This document shows positions 1 through 10,924 of a DNA stretch of 64,000 bases, in pieces (position 1 is the stretch's first letter; the number at the start of each line of letters is the position of its first letter). The stretch spans positions 79,597,808-79,661,807 of the forward strand of contig CM028378.1 of the NCBI GenBank assembly GCA_013146195.2, given 5' to 3'. Position numbers and translations under genes: made by a program. The stretch is from Codonopsis lanceolata. Lineage: Eukaryota; Streptophyta; Magnoliopsida; Asterales; Campanulaceae. The notes beneath the pieces were generated by a model that was not told where the DNA came from, did no database searches, and saw only the letters and a program-made list of their open reading frames with translations.

Positions 1-1006
1 AGTGAAGCGTGCGACATGACGAGAAAGATAAAGGGTGGGCGCTATACCAAATCACCATCGACCCGGCATAGAGCGTCCTCGTTAGAAAACAAAACTTCGT
101 CTATACCCCGGACCGTATATATACATCAATTTAAGCATCCTCAATCCCTCAAGCGGTGCTTAAAACTCAATATGTTTGTGTATCAAGATCAACCTTTTGA
201 ACCGTATGTTCAATATGATCGCCATGGCATTGAAACACAAAAATAAAGATGCATATCATACTATCTTCCTTAGACACTCATATTAATCACTCTTGGTATT
301 GCTTTCGGCAATGCTCAGTAGGGCTGTATGTGCATAGCCGTTGGTCGGCATGCCAAAGTAGCATCATCAACGTCCAAGTTCATGATATAGTTCTAAGTCA
401 CATAGGGTATAATTGTGATGCGGATTTGATCACTAGAACTCACATGATGAAGCGAGGGATCATTCAATCACTTTCTTAAGTCGCATTATAGTCACATACG
501 GTATGAAGTGTATGCTATGGCGGAACTCCCACACGAAGCGAGGCATGTCATGCTCAAGCGTCATACGAACCTTAGTCTAGCCGCCCTTACGGCGTCTAAC
601 TTGAGTACTTAAGCGATCACTCTTCTAGTGACTCTCTTTTAAGATCTCACATTCGGACTTTTCCTTGGGATATAAAGTCGACCTTATAAAGGTCTCATCT
701 TGGCCGTATGCCAAGGCGATAAATGTAATGTCATTTGCGTACCCCCTTTGTAGGTACCAAAGACTTTTACTATCTCAACTTGCTCGCCCACTGGCGACAA
801 GGTGAATTACCGTGTGAGAGGGCCAATTCAATATCCACGACATCTTTTTAATCAAAAATATATATGCCACACAATTTCATATTCAAAATATCCAATTAAC
901 ATATAAAAGGAATAAAATGAAAGCGCAATTTATTCAAGCGATAATGAATAATAATCAAATGTCAACATAAGTGTTCTCGAGAATAAAAGTCAAATCCTCT
1001 GAAGCC
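1..1006 (-). other. 3' non-coding region of copia A
   Basis: About 1 kb follows the pol stop codon on the minus strand. No reading frame here resembles a known protein, and no sequence matches the LTR at 6434-6920, so the 3' LTR must lie to the left of the window. The short open frames at 16-246 and 249-479 show no family resemblance and are taken as chance. Confidence 0.6.
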
Positions 1007-4000
1007 CTAGACCCAACATGTGATCTGAAAGATCTCTCTAGCTAGAGGTTTAGTCATAGGGTCGACTAACATGCTTCTAGTAGGAATATATTCTAGAACA
1101 ACTTTCTTTACTGCAACCATGTCTCTAGTGAAATGATATTTGATGTTAATGTGTTTCGTCTTCCCATGGTACTTGGGATCTTTAGTGTAACCTAAAGCTG
1201 CCATGCTATCACAAGCAATGACTACGGGACGATCCACATGCGTCGTAACATCAAGATGTTGAAGAAAACTCCTCAACCACACAGCTTCTTGAACCGCGGT
1301 GAGCAAGCCATGTACTCGACTCCATCGTAGATAGGGCGGTGCTAGTGCGTAAGCTTGCTACTCAAGAGATAGCTCCACCACCAAGGAGGAAAGCGTAGCC
1401 GAAGTAGATTTATAACCATCTACATCTCGGCCCAATCGCGTCGGTGAAACCTTTCAAGCTCAAATCACCACCTTGGTAACATAGGGTTAAATTTGTGGTT
1501 CCCACCAAGTATGAGAACCCTCTTTGCCATCCGGTGTTGAGGTCGGGATTACTTTGGAATCGACTCAACATCCCAAGCTGCAAAGCATAGGTCGGGCCAG
1601 TACACACCATAGCATACATCAAGCTTCCTACCGCATTTGCATATGGAGTCGTAGACATTCTCTTCTTCTCTTCTTCATTCTTAGGGCATTGGTTTGTACT
1701 AAGGACACATCCCTTTTCCATTGGAGTGACAACGGGTTTTGAGTTAGTCATGCCAAATCGTTCGATAACTTTCTTAATGTAAGTCTCTTGAGACAAACCA
1801 AGAAATCTTTTCGAGCGATCTCTAATGACTTTACTCCAAGCACATAGCTTGCTTCACCCAAGTCGTCATATCAGCGCTTGACGACCACTCTTTAGTGGCA
1901 TTTATCATCTCCATATCATTCCCGGCTAGTAGGATGTCATCAACATATAATGCGAGAATCAAGATCTTTTTCTTGGATCGTTTAACATACACACAATGGT
2001 CTTCCTCAATCATCACAAAGCCAATTGAGGTTATCGCTTGGTGAAAGCGAATGTACCCTTGTCTAGATGATTGTTTGAGACCATAAATGGAGCGTTTGAG
2101 TCGGCACACTTTGCGCTCTTGTCCCTTGACTTCAAAACCCTACGGTTGAGTCATATAGATCTCTTCATCTAGTTCTCCATTGAGAAATGCGGTTTTAACA
2201 TCCATCGATAAAGTTCTAGATCCATGTGTGCTACTATCGCTAGGATTAGGCGAGCAGAGGAAAATCTCACCACGAGGGGAGAATGTCTCCTCATAGTCTA
2301 AACCCTCTCTTTGGGTAAAGCCTTTCGCCACAAGGCGTGCCTTATATTTGTCAATTGATCCATCTGCCTTTCGCTTGACTTTGAAAACCCATTTGTTTCC
2401 AATAGTCTTGCGACCTTGCGGAAGATCAACTAACTCCCAAACGATTCTTTTTCATAGAGGAAATTTCATCTTCCATTGCGGTCATCCATTCCTTTGTTTG
2501 TAGGTAAAGAAAGAGCTTCTTTGAGCGATGTAGGCTCACTAGAATTGAAAGAAGTAGTTAGGAAAGATTCCTCTTCGATCGCGAATCGGCGGCGAGGTAT
2601 ATTTCCACGTTTACTTCTTCGTTCTAGTATCGGACTCCCACTAGAATCCGTACTCCCACTCGGATGAAGATCACCTTGACTCTCGTTGGCGACTTCCATA
2701 GGTTCAACCTCATGTTGTACCATAGGATTAGGTTGAGGCAATTCCCCACCTTCGCCAAAAGATGTCATGTGTTCTTCTTCCATCTCAAAAAGTTCAAAGT
2801 CTTTCCTAACTTCACCTATACGTGGGAAATCATTCTCAATGAAATCAACATTCTTGCGACTACGATTCGGTCATTCCTTCGTTAGGTTTTCCACCGTACA
2901 TAACATAACCCTTTGAGGTATCTGAATACCTTATGAAAACACACTTGTTTCCTCTAGGGCCTAGTTTTCCAAACTTATTGGAAGTACTATGGACATAACT
3001 GCACAACCCCAAGGATGAAGATGCCCCAATTTAGGCTTCTCACCTTTCCAAAGTTCATAAGGGGTTGTGGGAGGCCGACTTAGAAGGCACTCGGTTAAGT
3101 ATGTAGGCGGCGGTCATTAGCGCATCCCCAAAGCGAAATTGGGAGGTTGGCACTGTGCCATCATCGACCTAACCATTTCCAACAATGTTCGATTCCTTCG
3201 TTCTGCAACACCGTTTTGTTGCGGAGTTCTAGGAATTGTCAACTGTCGGCGTATTCCCTTTTTCTCACACAATTCTTTAAATTGATCAGATAAATATTCA
3301 CGGCCACGGTCAGTTCTAAAAGTTTTTAAGCTTTTATCCTTTTGATTCTCAACCTCTGCGGCGCTCAAAACACTTGAGAGCTTCATCGCGGTGAGAAATA
3401 AGGTAAACATAACCATAGCGTGTATAGTCATCGATAAAAGTGAGAAAATAGGAAGCTCCATGGCGTGCCTTAACATTCATTGGTCATAAATGTCGAATGG
3501 ACTAACTCTAATGGATGTGTGGCTCTTTTTGCCTTACCAAAAGGCTTTCGGCAAGCTTTTCTGCCAAACAAGATTCACACAAGGGTAGGTTGACTTCTTT
3601 GAGAGACCCCAATAGGCCTTCTCTAGCCAATCTAGTCATCCTATCTTTTCCTATATGTCCAAGTCTAGCATGCCATAACTCGAAATTAGAATCATCATAA
3701 ACCATGCAAGAAGAAGAATTAAGAGAAGAATTATGGGAATCCAACAAATCTAATTTAAAGAAATTATCGACAAAGAACCATGTCCCAAAACCTCATCACC
3801 AAAACAAATATCCAAGTGATCATTACTAAAATTAAAAAGAATATCCATGTCTAGCAATTGTACTCTTGATAGTAGATTATGTCGAATTCAGTGCATAAAG
3901 AACTTCATGAAGAGTCAATGCGTGCGTCCACTCCGCAATTGAAGTTGGTATGAGCCAACTCCTTTGACTTCAACAGAGCTGTTTCCCATGAAAATTCTTC

Positions 4001-5004
4001 TTGTACCGGCCGGCGGGAACTTTTCGATAATCTACAAATCCTTCTCGATCCCTCGTCACATGTTTGGTTGAGCACGAGTCTACAATCCACACGGGGAGAG
4101 AGTCGGCTAATAAAACATGAGAGCAAACACAACTTTGCATGGAGATAGGATTAAGTGATACCTTCTTGGGCTCGGGACAAGTCAGAGCAAAATGACCCAG
4201 GCACCACGGTTGTAGCACTTACGCTTAGCAATATTCTTTTTGCCTCTACGGCGTTTAGCAATCTTGTCACTTTTAGGGCCCAAATTCGAGTCTTCTTGCC
4301 TTTAGCTTGTTTCTTGCGTTGCCCGTGTGGCTTCGCGGACCCTCGAGGAAACAAGAGCAAGATCACGAGTCGCGGCACTTATCGCGCGATTCGCTTCATG
4401 ACACTCGGCCTCGCCTCAAGCTCAACATGGTGAGATACATGCAAAAGTCGAATAGATGCGTATGAGTCAAGATACGCCTCAAACCACTCCAAGAATCGAG
4501 GCGGTGAGCGAATCACCGCTTGAACTTCTTGTTCATCGAGATAAAGCAGAACCGGCGGCTTTAAGATCACGAATCATTAGGACATCTCACGTAGTTGTTC
4601 AAGAATGTTTCGTTTACGGTCAATCTTATAGCTTTCAAACTTGTAGGTCAAAGTCCTTAACTTTGTAGCGAAGTATTCCCATAAATGCGCTTAATTTGGT
4701 CCCACATATGTTTAGCGATCGAGGCGGTCTTCAAACTTCGCCAATCGGATCATTATGCATGCTACTCGGCATAGTAAAGCGTGCACATCGATCTTTCTTT
4801 TTCGATCAAGGAATTCTGCATTTTACAGCGTCTTTGGGCGATGGTCAAGTTACCCATCTACGGTTCTACCATCACAATATCAAGGTTGTCCAGAACCTCT
4901 TGCTCGTTTAGCAAGTATGTGATTTTCCTTTGCCAAACACCATAGTTTGAGCCATCTAATTTCTCACCCTTATTAAGGTCGGCGATTACATTACGAGAAG
5001 CCAT
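1007..5004 (-). pseudogene. gag-pol of copia A, broken
   Basis: The polyprotein of element A would provide capsid, protease, integrase, reverse transcriptase and RNase H. The start is taken at 5004, where Met is followed by ASRNVIADLNKG and the gag motif LDGSNYGVWQRK. In order: a damaged gag zinc knuckle near 4210 (CYNR where CYNC is expected, then a frameshift); a protease motif VDSCSTKHVT near 4070 (family norm D-S-G, here D-S-C); a GAG-pre-integrase segment (HARLGHIGKDRM, C-x2-C) at 3508-3747; the integrase core at 3117-3476 with DRGREY and NGVAERRNRT; reverse transcriptase at 1831-2331 with an intact YVDD box; and RNase H ending at 1007. At least ten frame breaks separate the pieces, so this copy cannot make a full polyprotein. 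Confidence 0.88.
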
Positions 5005-6419
5005 TTCACTACAATTTGTTGCAAAAATAAGACATAAGCATATATATATATTTTGATTCACTTTTGTTTTAAAAATCAATTACTAAATATAATCACATCA
5101 TACACGTAAGGAGGGAAAATCTGCGAGGCTCGTAATCACAACCAAAGCATGCACAACATGAAAATATTCATAAATTGATAATTTAAACAAAAGAAATATG
5201 ATAGAACAGATCCATCAAGTACATATCATGTACATAAATATTTTCACTCTTGAAAATAAATTTATTGGGTCTCGTATAGTCCCAATCGCAATTTTAGAGC
5301 CCAAAGCGACAATTAAATATGCTAAAAATGACTTAAAAATAGCTTAAAATTCACAAAGAATTTTAAAAATTCGAAACAGTCCCAAACAGACCCTAAGCAG
5401 ATCCGAGAATGACAAAACAGCCCTGGATATTATTTTTGTAATTTTTAAAAATCAAAAAACAGGTTTTTACACCTTGAAAAATCAAAAACAAATATTTAAA
5501 GGTGAATTGATCAAAAGCGAGAGACCACCATTGGACTCGAGCGGCCAAAAGCAGAGCGAGGCAGCCGGCCGTTTGCCGATCGGAGCTCTGGATCAGCCGC
5601 ACGCGCCCTCACGCGCCACCTGCGCGTGTGGGCTTCATCCCAGGCGGTGGCGGGCTTTAGGGCGGCGTGGCGGCGTGTGTCATGATGGCGTCGATGGCGT
5701 CATCACGAGAGATTTTACGGAAGTGGGTCCCCCGATGGCGTGGCGGTGGCGTGGCGATGGCGTGGCGAACCGTCATCGATCAACGTTGACCGTTGACCGG
5801 TCAGTATGCGCCTCACGCGCTCCTCCCGCGCCTAGTGCCGCCTTACGGTGGTCCGATGACCTCACGGAAAGTGGCGTTGGACTCGTCTCTCTGAGTACTA
5901 CCCAATGGTGTACTTTTTACCTCGAAAGGAGTGCCCAAAATGGCACGTGTATCGAGGCCGAGAGTGGGGTCGTTTTTAGGTCGAATTTTTAACCCTAAAA
6001 ATCGATTCGCGAAGGGCTAACTTCGCGAGGCCATAAAACGTTCATTTTAAGTCCAAATTAAGCATATAATATGTCGTTGGAAAGCCCTCACGGAGTACTA
6101 CAAGTACAGTTCATAAAATCACGATTTTACAGAACATAAACAGGTCGAATCAGCACGCAAAGTTTCGGAAAAATCTGTTTTCAACAAAACTTGGGTTTGC
6201 GATATTTTGAAAAATACCCAACGGAATTCAACGAGAATTTAGTATGTTGTTCGCCTCGTCGTAGGGAACTCAGACATATAAATTTTTCTCGAAAATTTCA
6301 AAGTTTTACACATAAAATAATAAAACCCATTTGTTTCGTTATCGGGTAAAACTTTTAAACAAACCCAAAAACAAGAGCATGCGATTCATGGCATAACAAT
6401 ACGAGCAATCAAGCAATAT
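5005..6419 (-). other. Leader of copia A with GC-rich island
   Basis: About 1.4 kb lies between the primer-binding site and gag, a long leader for copia. Positions about 5520-5900 are strikingly GC- and CpG-rich, with repeated tggcg units near 5735-5770, inside otherwise AT-rich DNA. A plus-strand open frame (5474-5992) covers this island. It has no recognisable domain and runs against the element, so I do not call it a gene. Confidence 0.55.
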
Positions 6420-6432
6420 GGCTCTGATACCA
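6420..6432 (-). promoter_or_regulatory. Primer-binding site, initiator-Met tRNA (copia A)
   Basis: The minus strand reads TGGTATCAGAGCC, the standard complement of the 3' end of plant initiator-Met tRNA. It lies one base inside the LTR end, as expected for priming of minus-strand cDNA. Confidence 0.93.
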
Positions 6433-6433
6433 A

Positions 6434-6920
6434 TGAAGGATATATCATATCATATATCAAACAAGTTCGCTAATAAAACAGTAATCACGAATTACCTTTA
6501 TGCGAACTGGAGCCTTGTACGCAGCGGAAGAATTACGCTTGAGCTACGATCTTCGTATGCCAATATCCACAGACCTGCAAGTCTCTCTCGTCGGATTGAT
6601 ATCACGGAGCACGGATATCAATACTGGTTCACACCGCAAATCCAAGCCTCTTGATGGTTAGGCTAGAGGGAGTATTTTGGTGAGATAGATTTAGGGAGAG
6701 AGAGGAAGAGGGCGGCCTTGGGAGCCGTGTTCTCCAATTTGGTGATTAGGGTTTTATCCCTTTTGTTGCCCTATTTATATTATTACAAGAAACCTATTTC
6801 TTGTAGGTTAAGTAATCCTAAACCCAATTGGATTAGGATTCTAATTAACCAATAAATAATATAAATATATTTCCATGTGGGCGGGACTAAATAATCGGGC
6901 CGCAAGCCCAATTGCCAACA
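6434..6920 (-). repeat. 5' LTR of copia A (487 bp)
   Basis: On the minus strand the LTR starts TGTTGGCAATTGGG and ends TATCCTTCA, giving the canonical TG...CA ends. A TATA-like box (ATATAAATAGG on the minus strand, about 6770-6783) would be its promoter. The outer boundary is fixed by an abrupt switch to the gag reading frame of the interrupted host element at 6921. Confidence 0.88.
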
Positions 6921-8202
6921 TCAAGCATGTACTTCATCAAAGCTGCTTGACCTTTACTAGCTACTTCTTGCTTAGGAACTTCTTTAATTCTCAACTGATT
7001 TTGATTTGGCAACTGTGGAGGTTGTGGTGGTTGAGGTTGGAATTGTTGAGGTTGCAAACGCTTATTTCCTCCCCAAGAAAAGTTATGATGATTTCTCCAA
7101 CCAGGATTATATGTATTTGAATAGGGATCATTCCTTGGCCTTTGAGGGTACATATTCATAGCATTAGCCTGTTCAGAATACATAGCACTTGATGGACAAA
7201 AATTAGTAGCATGAGAATATAATCCACATAAAGCACATGCTTCTTGAATTTGCCAATTTTCAAATTGAGCTTGTGTATTTGAATTATCTTGCAATTGATA
7301 TAGGCTCATATTTTTACCTCTAGCACTTTTACGTTGGGAATTAATACTTAGCATCTCAAATAATTCTTCTAGTGCTACGGTGTCATTCTATTAATAGAAC
7401 CACCAGTGCACTATCAACCATAGTTTGTAAGCTTGGGCGAAAGACCATGATAAAATTGAAGCACTAACACATGTTGAGCCAAATTATGATGAGGACACAT
7501 AATAAGTATATTTTAAATCTATCCCATGACTCATGGAATGTTTCACAGTTCATTTTGGAATGACATGATTTGTTTTCTATACTCCGTAAGAGATGCATGT
7601 TTGTAAAATTTGCTCATAAACAAATCATATAATTGAGCCCAAGTATAAACACTATTTGGTGTTAGGTTCATAAACCATCTCTTTGCCAATTCTTTTAATG
7701 CACTGGGAAAATATTTCATTTTAATTTGATCTTCAGTCAACCCTCCTAAAGGAAAAGTACTCATCATGTATTCATATTCTCGTAAGAAACTGATAGGATC
7801 TTCATGAGGCATCCCATGAAAAGATGGTATGACATTAAAATAATGTCCTTTTAACTCAAAATTCCTAACAGCATCTGGCAAGACTAGACATGATGTCACA
7901 ACATTTAATGAAGGTCTACTAAAGTCATTAATAGTCCTTTGATTTACCACTACTTCCATATTTCTTCTTGCAGGCTCTTCTTCTCTTTGATTCCTATTGA
8001 CCTGGTCAACTAGGTTTTCGTGGATTACGATTATTGTTATTTTCTTCCATTGGAGGATCAACCGAGGATCCTCTTGATTCAATTGGTCTTGATTATCAGA
8101 CTCGAAAGCTAGATTTTCAAAATATTCTTGATATCTTTTAACAATATTTATATCTTGATCTAAGTCTACCAATTTAAGATTTAAAGATCTACGACCTTGC
8201 AT
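6921..8202 (-). pseudogene. gag of Athila/Tat-type element, truncated
   Basis: Starts at 8202 (MQGRRSLNLKLVDLDQDIN) about 150 bp after the primer-binding site. The retrotransposon gag domain is clear at 7543-7900: HGMPHEDPISFLREYEYM, GGLTEDQIKMKYFP and TWAQLYDLFMSKF. A frame break near 7380-7540 leads into a second frame (6921-7354) with a zinc-knuckle-like CALCGLYSHATNFC and a Gln/Pro-rich stretch. The reading frame ends abruptly at 6920, where the LTR of copia A begins. Gag would form the virus-like particle; this copy is non-functional. Confidence 0.82.
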
Positions 8203-8356
8203 AAAAATAAATTAAAGCAATTTAAAAGCAACTAACTATTAAAAATAAAATAAAATCTTTTTGTATTTATATTTTTATGAAAACTGAAAATTAAACTAAA
8301 AACTAAATTAAATTAAAAACTACGCTACCAACAAACTAACTACGTGAACTAGCTTG

Positions 8357-8374
8357 TCCCCGGCAACGGCGCCA
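8357..8374 (-). promoter_or_regulatory. Primer-binding site, tRNA-Asp
   Basis: The minus strand reads TGGCGCCGTTGCCGGGGA, complementary to the 3' end of plant tRNA-Asp(GTC). It lies six bases inside the LTR end at 8381. Confidence 0.92.
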
Positions 8375-8380
8375 AAAACT

Positions 8381-9683
8381 TGATCGATGTTTTATTTTAA
8401 TCTTTTTCCTTGCAAGTGAACAAGACTATTATAGAATAGTATTGGAAGCAAGGGTCGAACCCACAGAGACAAGTGATCACGAACAGTACAATTATTGATA
8501 GCAAATTATTAACCTAAGGGGGGTTTTTATTGTTTAATTCTACTCTAACTATTAGTAATAGATGTTTAACTAATTAGACAGTAATAACAGATATGAAGAT
8601 CTTATGGTGAGTGAAAATCTAGGATTCTGGGTTTCACTTATATCTCCTTTATGTTCAATTCATAATAATGTCATTCAATGTCTTGGGTTCGTTCACTAAA
8701 AATAGATATAGTCTGTTGAACAATTGGTTCAGCCTCCATCCCCGCAAAATTCATCCATTCTATATCCTAAGCACAAGAACTGTTAATCTAGCTGTCACCT
8801 AGATTTATGATCTATCTGTCACCTAGATCATGTAAGAACCTGGTCCTAACTTATCACTCTCGTGCATCGATAGGTCCAATTTATTGTGTTGGTGAGCCAG
8901 TGTACGACATATGCACTCGGTCATGCAGTTATCCGCACCTCTAAGCCTTTATTATTTGCGATTACATTCATTTGTTCAAAGCAAAATAATAGAGGGGTTG
9001 ATAAACAACACAATCAACAAGCATTGAATAGACATATAAGAATCAAAACATAAATTCGATACAAGTTACCTCCCACCTCCTAGATTATGGATGATTTAGT
9101 TCATCATAGACAATGAACAGCACATGGAGATGATTGGATGCATGATTTGATCTTCAATACTTGAAATTACAAAACCTAACTATGTTATACAATCTAAAAC
9201 TACCTAAAATCTATGAAAAGAGAGCTTCCAGCCGTCCTCCTTATCCTTTGGCTCGGCATCTGGCTTCTATATATACTCGGGAGTTGTGATTGGATTGAAT
9301 GACTGTGTGAAAACCCGAAAATCAAGCATTCTGACCACCTTGCGGTCGCAAGGTCTTTACTGCGTCAAGGTCTCAAATGTCGACCTTGGAAATCTTGACT
9401 TGAGCCTTTTCTACCCGTACTGCCTACCTTGCGGTCGCAAGGTCTGAGGCACCTTGCGTCCGCAAGGTGTCCAGATTGTGCAGTTTCCTTGTTTCTTCAA
9501 TTTTCCTCTTTGGCCCTTTCTTGTAATTTGCACTTAAAACCTTGGAGTTTCGCGTATTTTCAAAAATATTCCTGAAACTTACAAAACTCGCCGAAAACAT
9601 ATATTAGTAACCAAAAGCCTCGTGAAATAGCATAATTTAAGTCATAGAAGTATATAAAATCGACGTATAAAATACATCGATCA
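8381..9683 (-). repeat. 5' LTR of Athila/Tat-type element (1303 bp)
   Basis: The ends are inverted copies of each other: tgatcgatg at 8381-8389 and catcgatca at 9675-9683. The primer-binding site adjoins the inner end. The LTR holds three copies of a palindrome of the form accttgcg-gt-cgcaaggt at 9337-9354, 9426-9443 and 9451-9468 (the last with a changed centre), in the U3 side. The outer flank is ctggt (9684-9688); its duplicate is outside the window. Confidence 0.9.
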
Positions 9684-9757
9684 CTGGTGCAGTAGACGTC
9701 AAGAGGAACAGATTTCGGAGCATTTTCCCTTGAGGTTCCCTGAGGGTGTCTACTCAC

Positions 9758-10556
9758 CTCATGGCTTCCCAAGCATGTACAGCCTCAGCCATAGTTGCTG
9801 CAAGAGCTCCACCGTAGTGCACGCCGATGATAGTGGAGATTGATTTAGCGGTAATGGAGATGGGATGGCCTCGAATCCACCCTCGTAGAGCTGTCTTGTT
9901 CATGAGCTCCATTCTCTGATAGAATTCTTCTGCCATAAAGATGCTATAATTTTTTTCGTTGAGGCAGAAGAGGGGTAGAATCCTAGAGGCGTTCATGTCC
10001 TCGCAAGCTTTGACGCCTGCAGCTATTGTATTGATTGACTGAAGGTCAATGCACATTCCTGGAATGTACAACTTCGGGTCCAGAGCGACAATGATGTCAT
10101 GAGAGGCGGGAAAGGTTGGATAGCCCGGAAGGTTGACATCCGTACTGGGAGGAATGTCGGTTTCTGGGTTCAAGTTCTTTCCGGTGTCTCGCTTCGATTT
10201 TGAAGTTCTTGCCTGAAAGAAATGCAAAATAAAAATTAGGGCTTTTCATCTCAACAACTAAACAAGTAGGAATTTCAAGGTTTTCTGAAATAATTGGAAT
10301 TTCTGAACCGAAAACTTGAAACCCTAGGATGTTTAGAGTATCCACACCCGAGAAAGGTAAGACAGAAGTTTTCAAAAGAATAAACAATGAAAATACATAA
10401 ACGACTGTTAGTATTCTAGGTTTGTAAGAACAACAATGGCGAATACTGTATAAACTTGAAAATGACCGTTTGAATTCCAAAACAATTTTAGGTTATGAAA
10501 TGAAATGCAGAACAGTACGTAGTAAGTTTCAAGTAGAGAAGAGAGGAGCGTACCAT
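9758..10556 (-). pseudogene. TE-type gene with ATG-only first exon, interrupted
   Basis: I infer a minus-strand gene of at least two exons. Exon 1 ends with ATG at 10556-10554, followed by an intron of 341 nt (10553-10213, GTACGC...TTTCAG) that keeps frame 0. Exon 2 (10212-9758) reads ARTSKSKRDTG and then a domain with NEKNYSIFMAEEFYQRM, LRGWIRGHPISITAKS and IIGV. This pattern resembles the plant 'putative plant transposon protein' / Athila ORF1-like domain; the similarity is by eye. Exon 2 ends at a good donor (AG|GTGAGT), so a further exon is expected to the left, but a gypsy LTR begins 74 bp on, at 9683. The gene is therefore interrupted, probably within intron 2. An alternative is that exon 2 starts at the in-frame Met at 10227. 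Confidence 0.5.
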
Positions 10557-10705
10557 TGTCGTTGATGAGAAGAAGAAACAAGAAGGATTTGGATTTGCAG
10601 AAGGTAGTTACAGAGAGAGAGAGTATGAATAGAGAGAGAAATATTTTGTCAACGGGGTTCCGTAAAGTTTGGCAAAAGACGGTTCAAGGACTATTTAAAG
10701 GCGAG
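10557..10705 (-). promoter_or_regulatory. Probable promoter and 5' UTR of the 9758-10556 gene
   Basis: On the minus strand a TATA-like CTTTAAATAG (10691-10700) lies about 140 bp upstream of the ATG. It is followed by a pyrimidine-rich stretch of CT repeats (about 10610-10645), typical of plant 5' UTRs. Spacing and orientation fit a transcription start near 10660. Confidence 0.45.
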
Positions 10706-10924
10706 AAAATTTTAGTTTGAGAAAGCGGGAACTTAAGATATTTTCTTAAGTACCAAATTTTATCCTTGACCCCCTTTATTGCTTTAGAAACCTCTTTAGC
10801 AAAAAAATAGACTAAGTAAGAATACTGACCTTTAAGTCTTCCGGTAAAGGAGAACTTACGTCTTCCGATTAGTCTAAAACTAAGTCTACCGGTATGAAAG
10901 AAACATTAACAAATAACTTTGAAT

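Larger units (their letters stand above)
1..6920 (-). mobile_element. Ty1/copia retrotransposon A (3' end outside window)
   Basis: This is a copia-type LTR retrotransposon read on the minus strand. The order from right to left is 5' LTR (6434-6920), primer-binding site (6420-6432), a long leader, gag-pol (5004 down to 1007) and a long 3' non-coding stretch to the window edge. Integrase precedes reverse transcriptase and RNase H, the order that defines Ty1/copia. The 5' LTR abuts the gag of an Athila/Tat-type element at 6920/6921, so A inserted into that element. The flanking 5 bp (tcaag, 6921-6925) should be repeated beyond the missing 3' LTR. The lineage within copia is not assigned. Confidence 0.9.
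6921..9683 (-). mobile_element. Ty3/gypsy element, Athila/Tat-type, interrupted
   Basis: The left part of this minus-strand gypsy element is cut off by insertion of copia A inside gag; the rest of gag and pol would lie left of the window. Present are the complete 5' LTR (8381-9683), a tRNA-Asp primer-binding site (8357-8374), a short leader and the first two thirds of gag. The Asp primer, the LTR start TGATCGATGTATTT and the gag type are typical of the Athila/Tat/Ogre branch. Confidence 0.85.

Noticed and set aside
5474..5992. 172-codon plus-strand ORF
   Set aside because: GC-rich composition keeps it open; it runs against the retrotransposon and has no recognisable domain.
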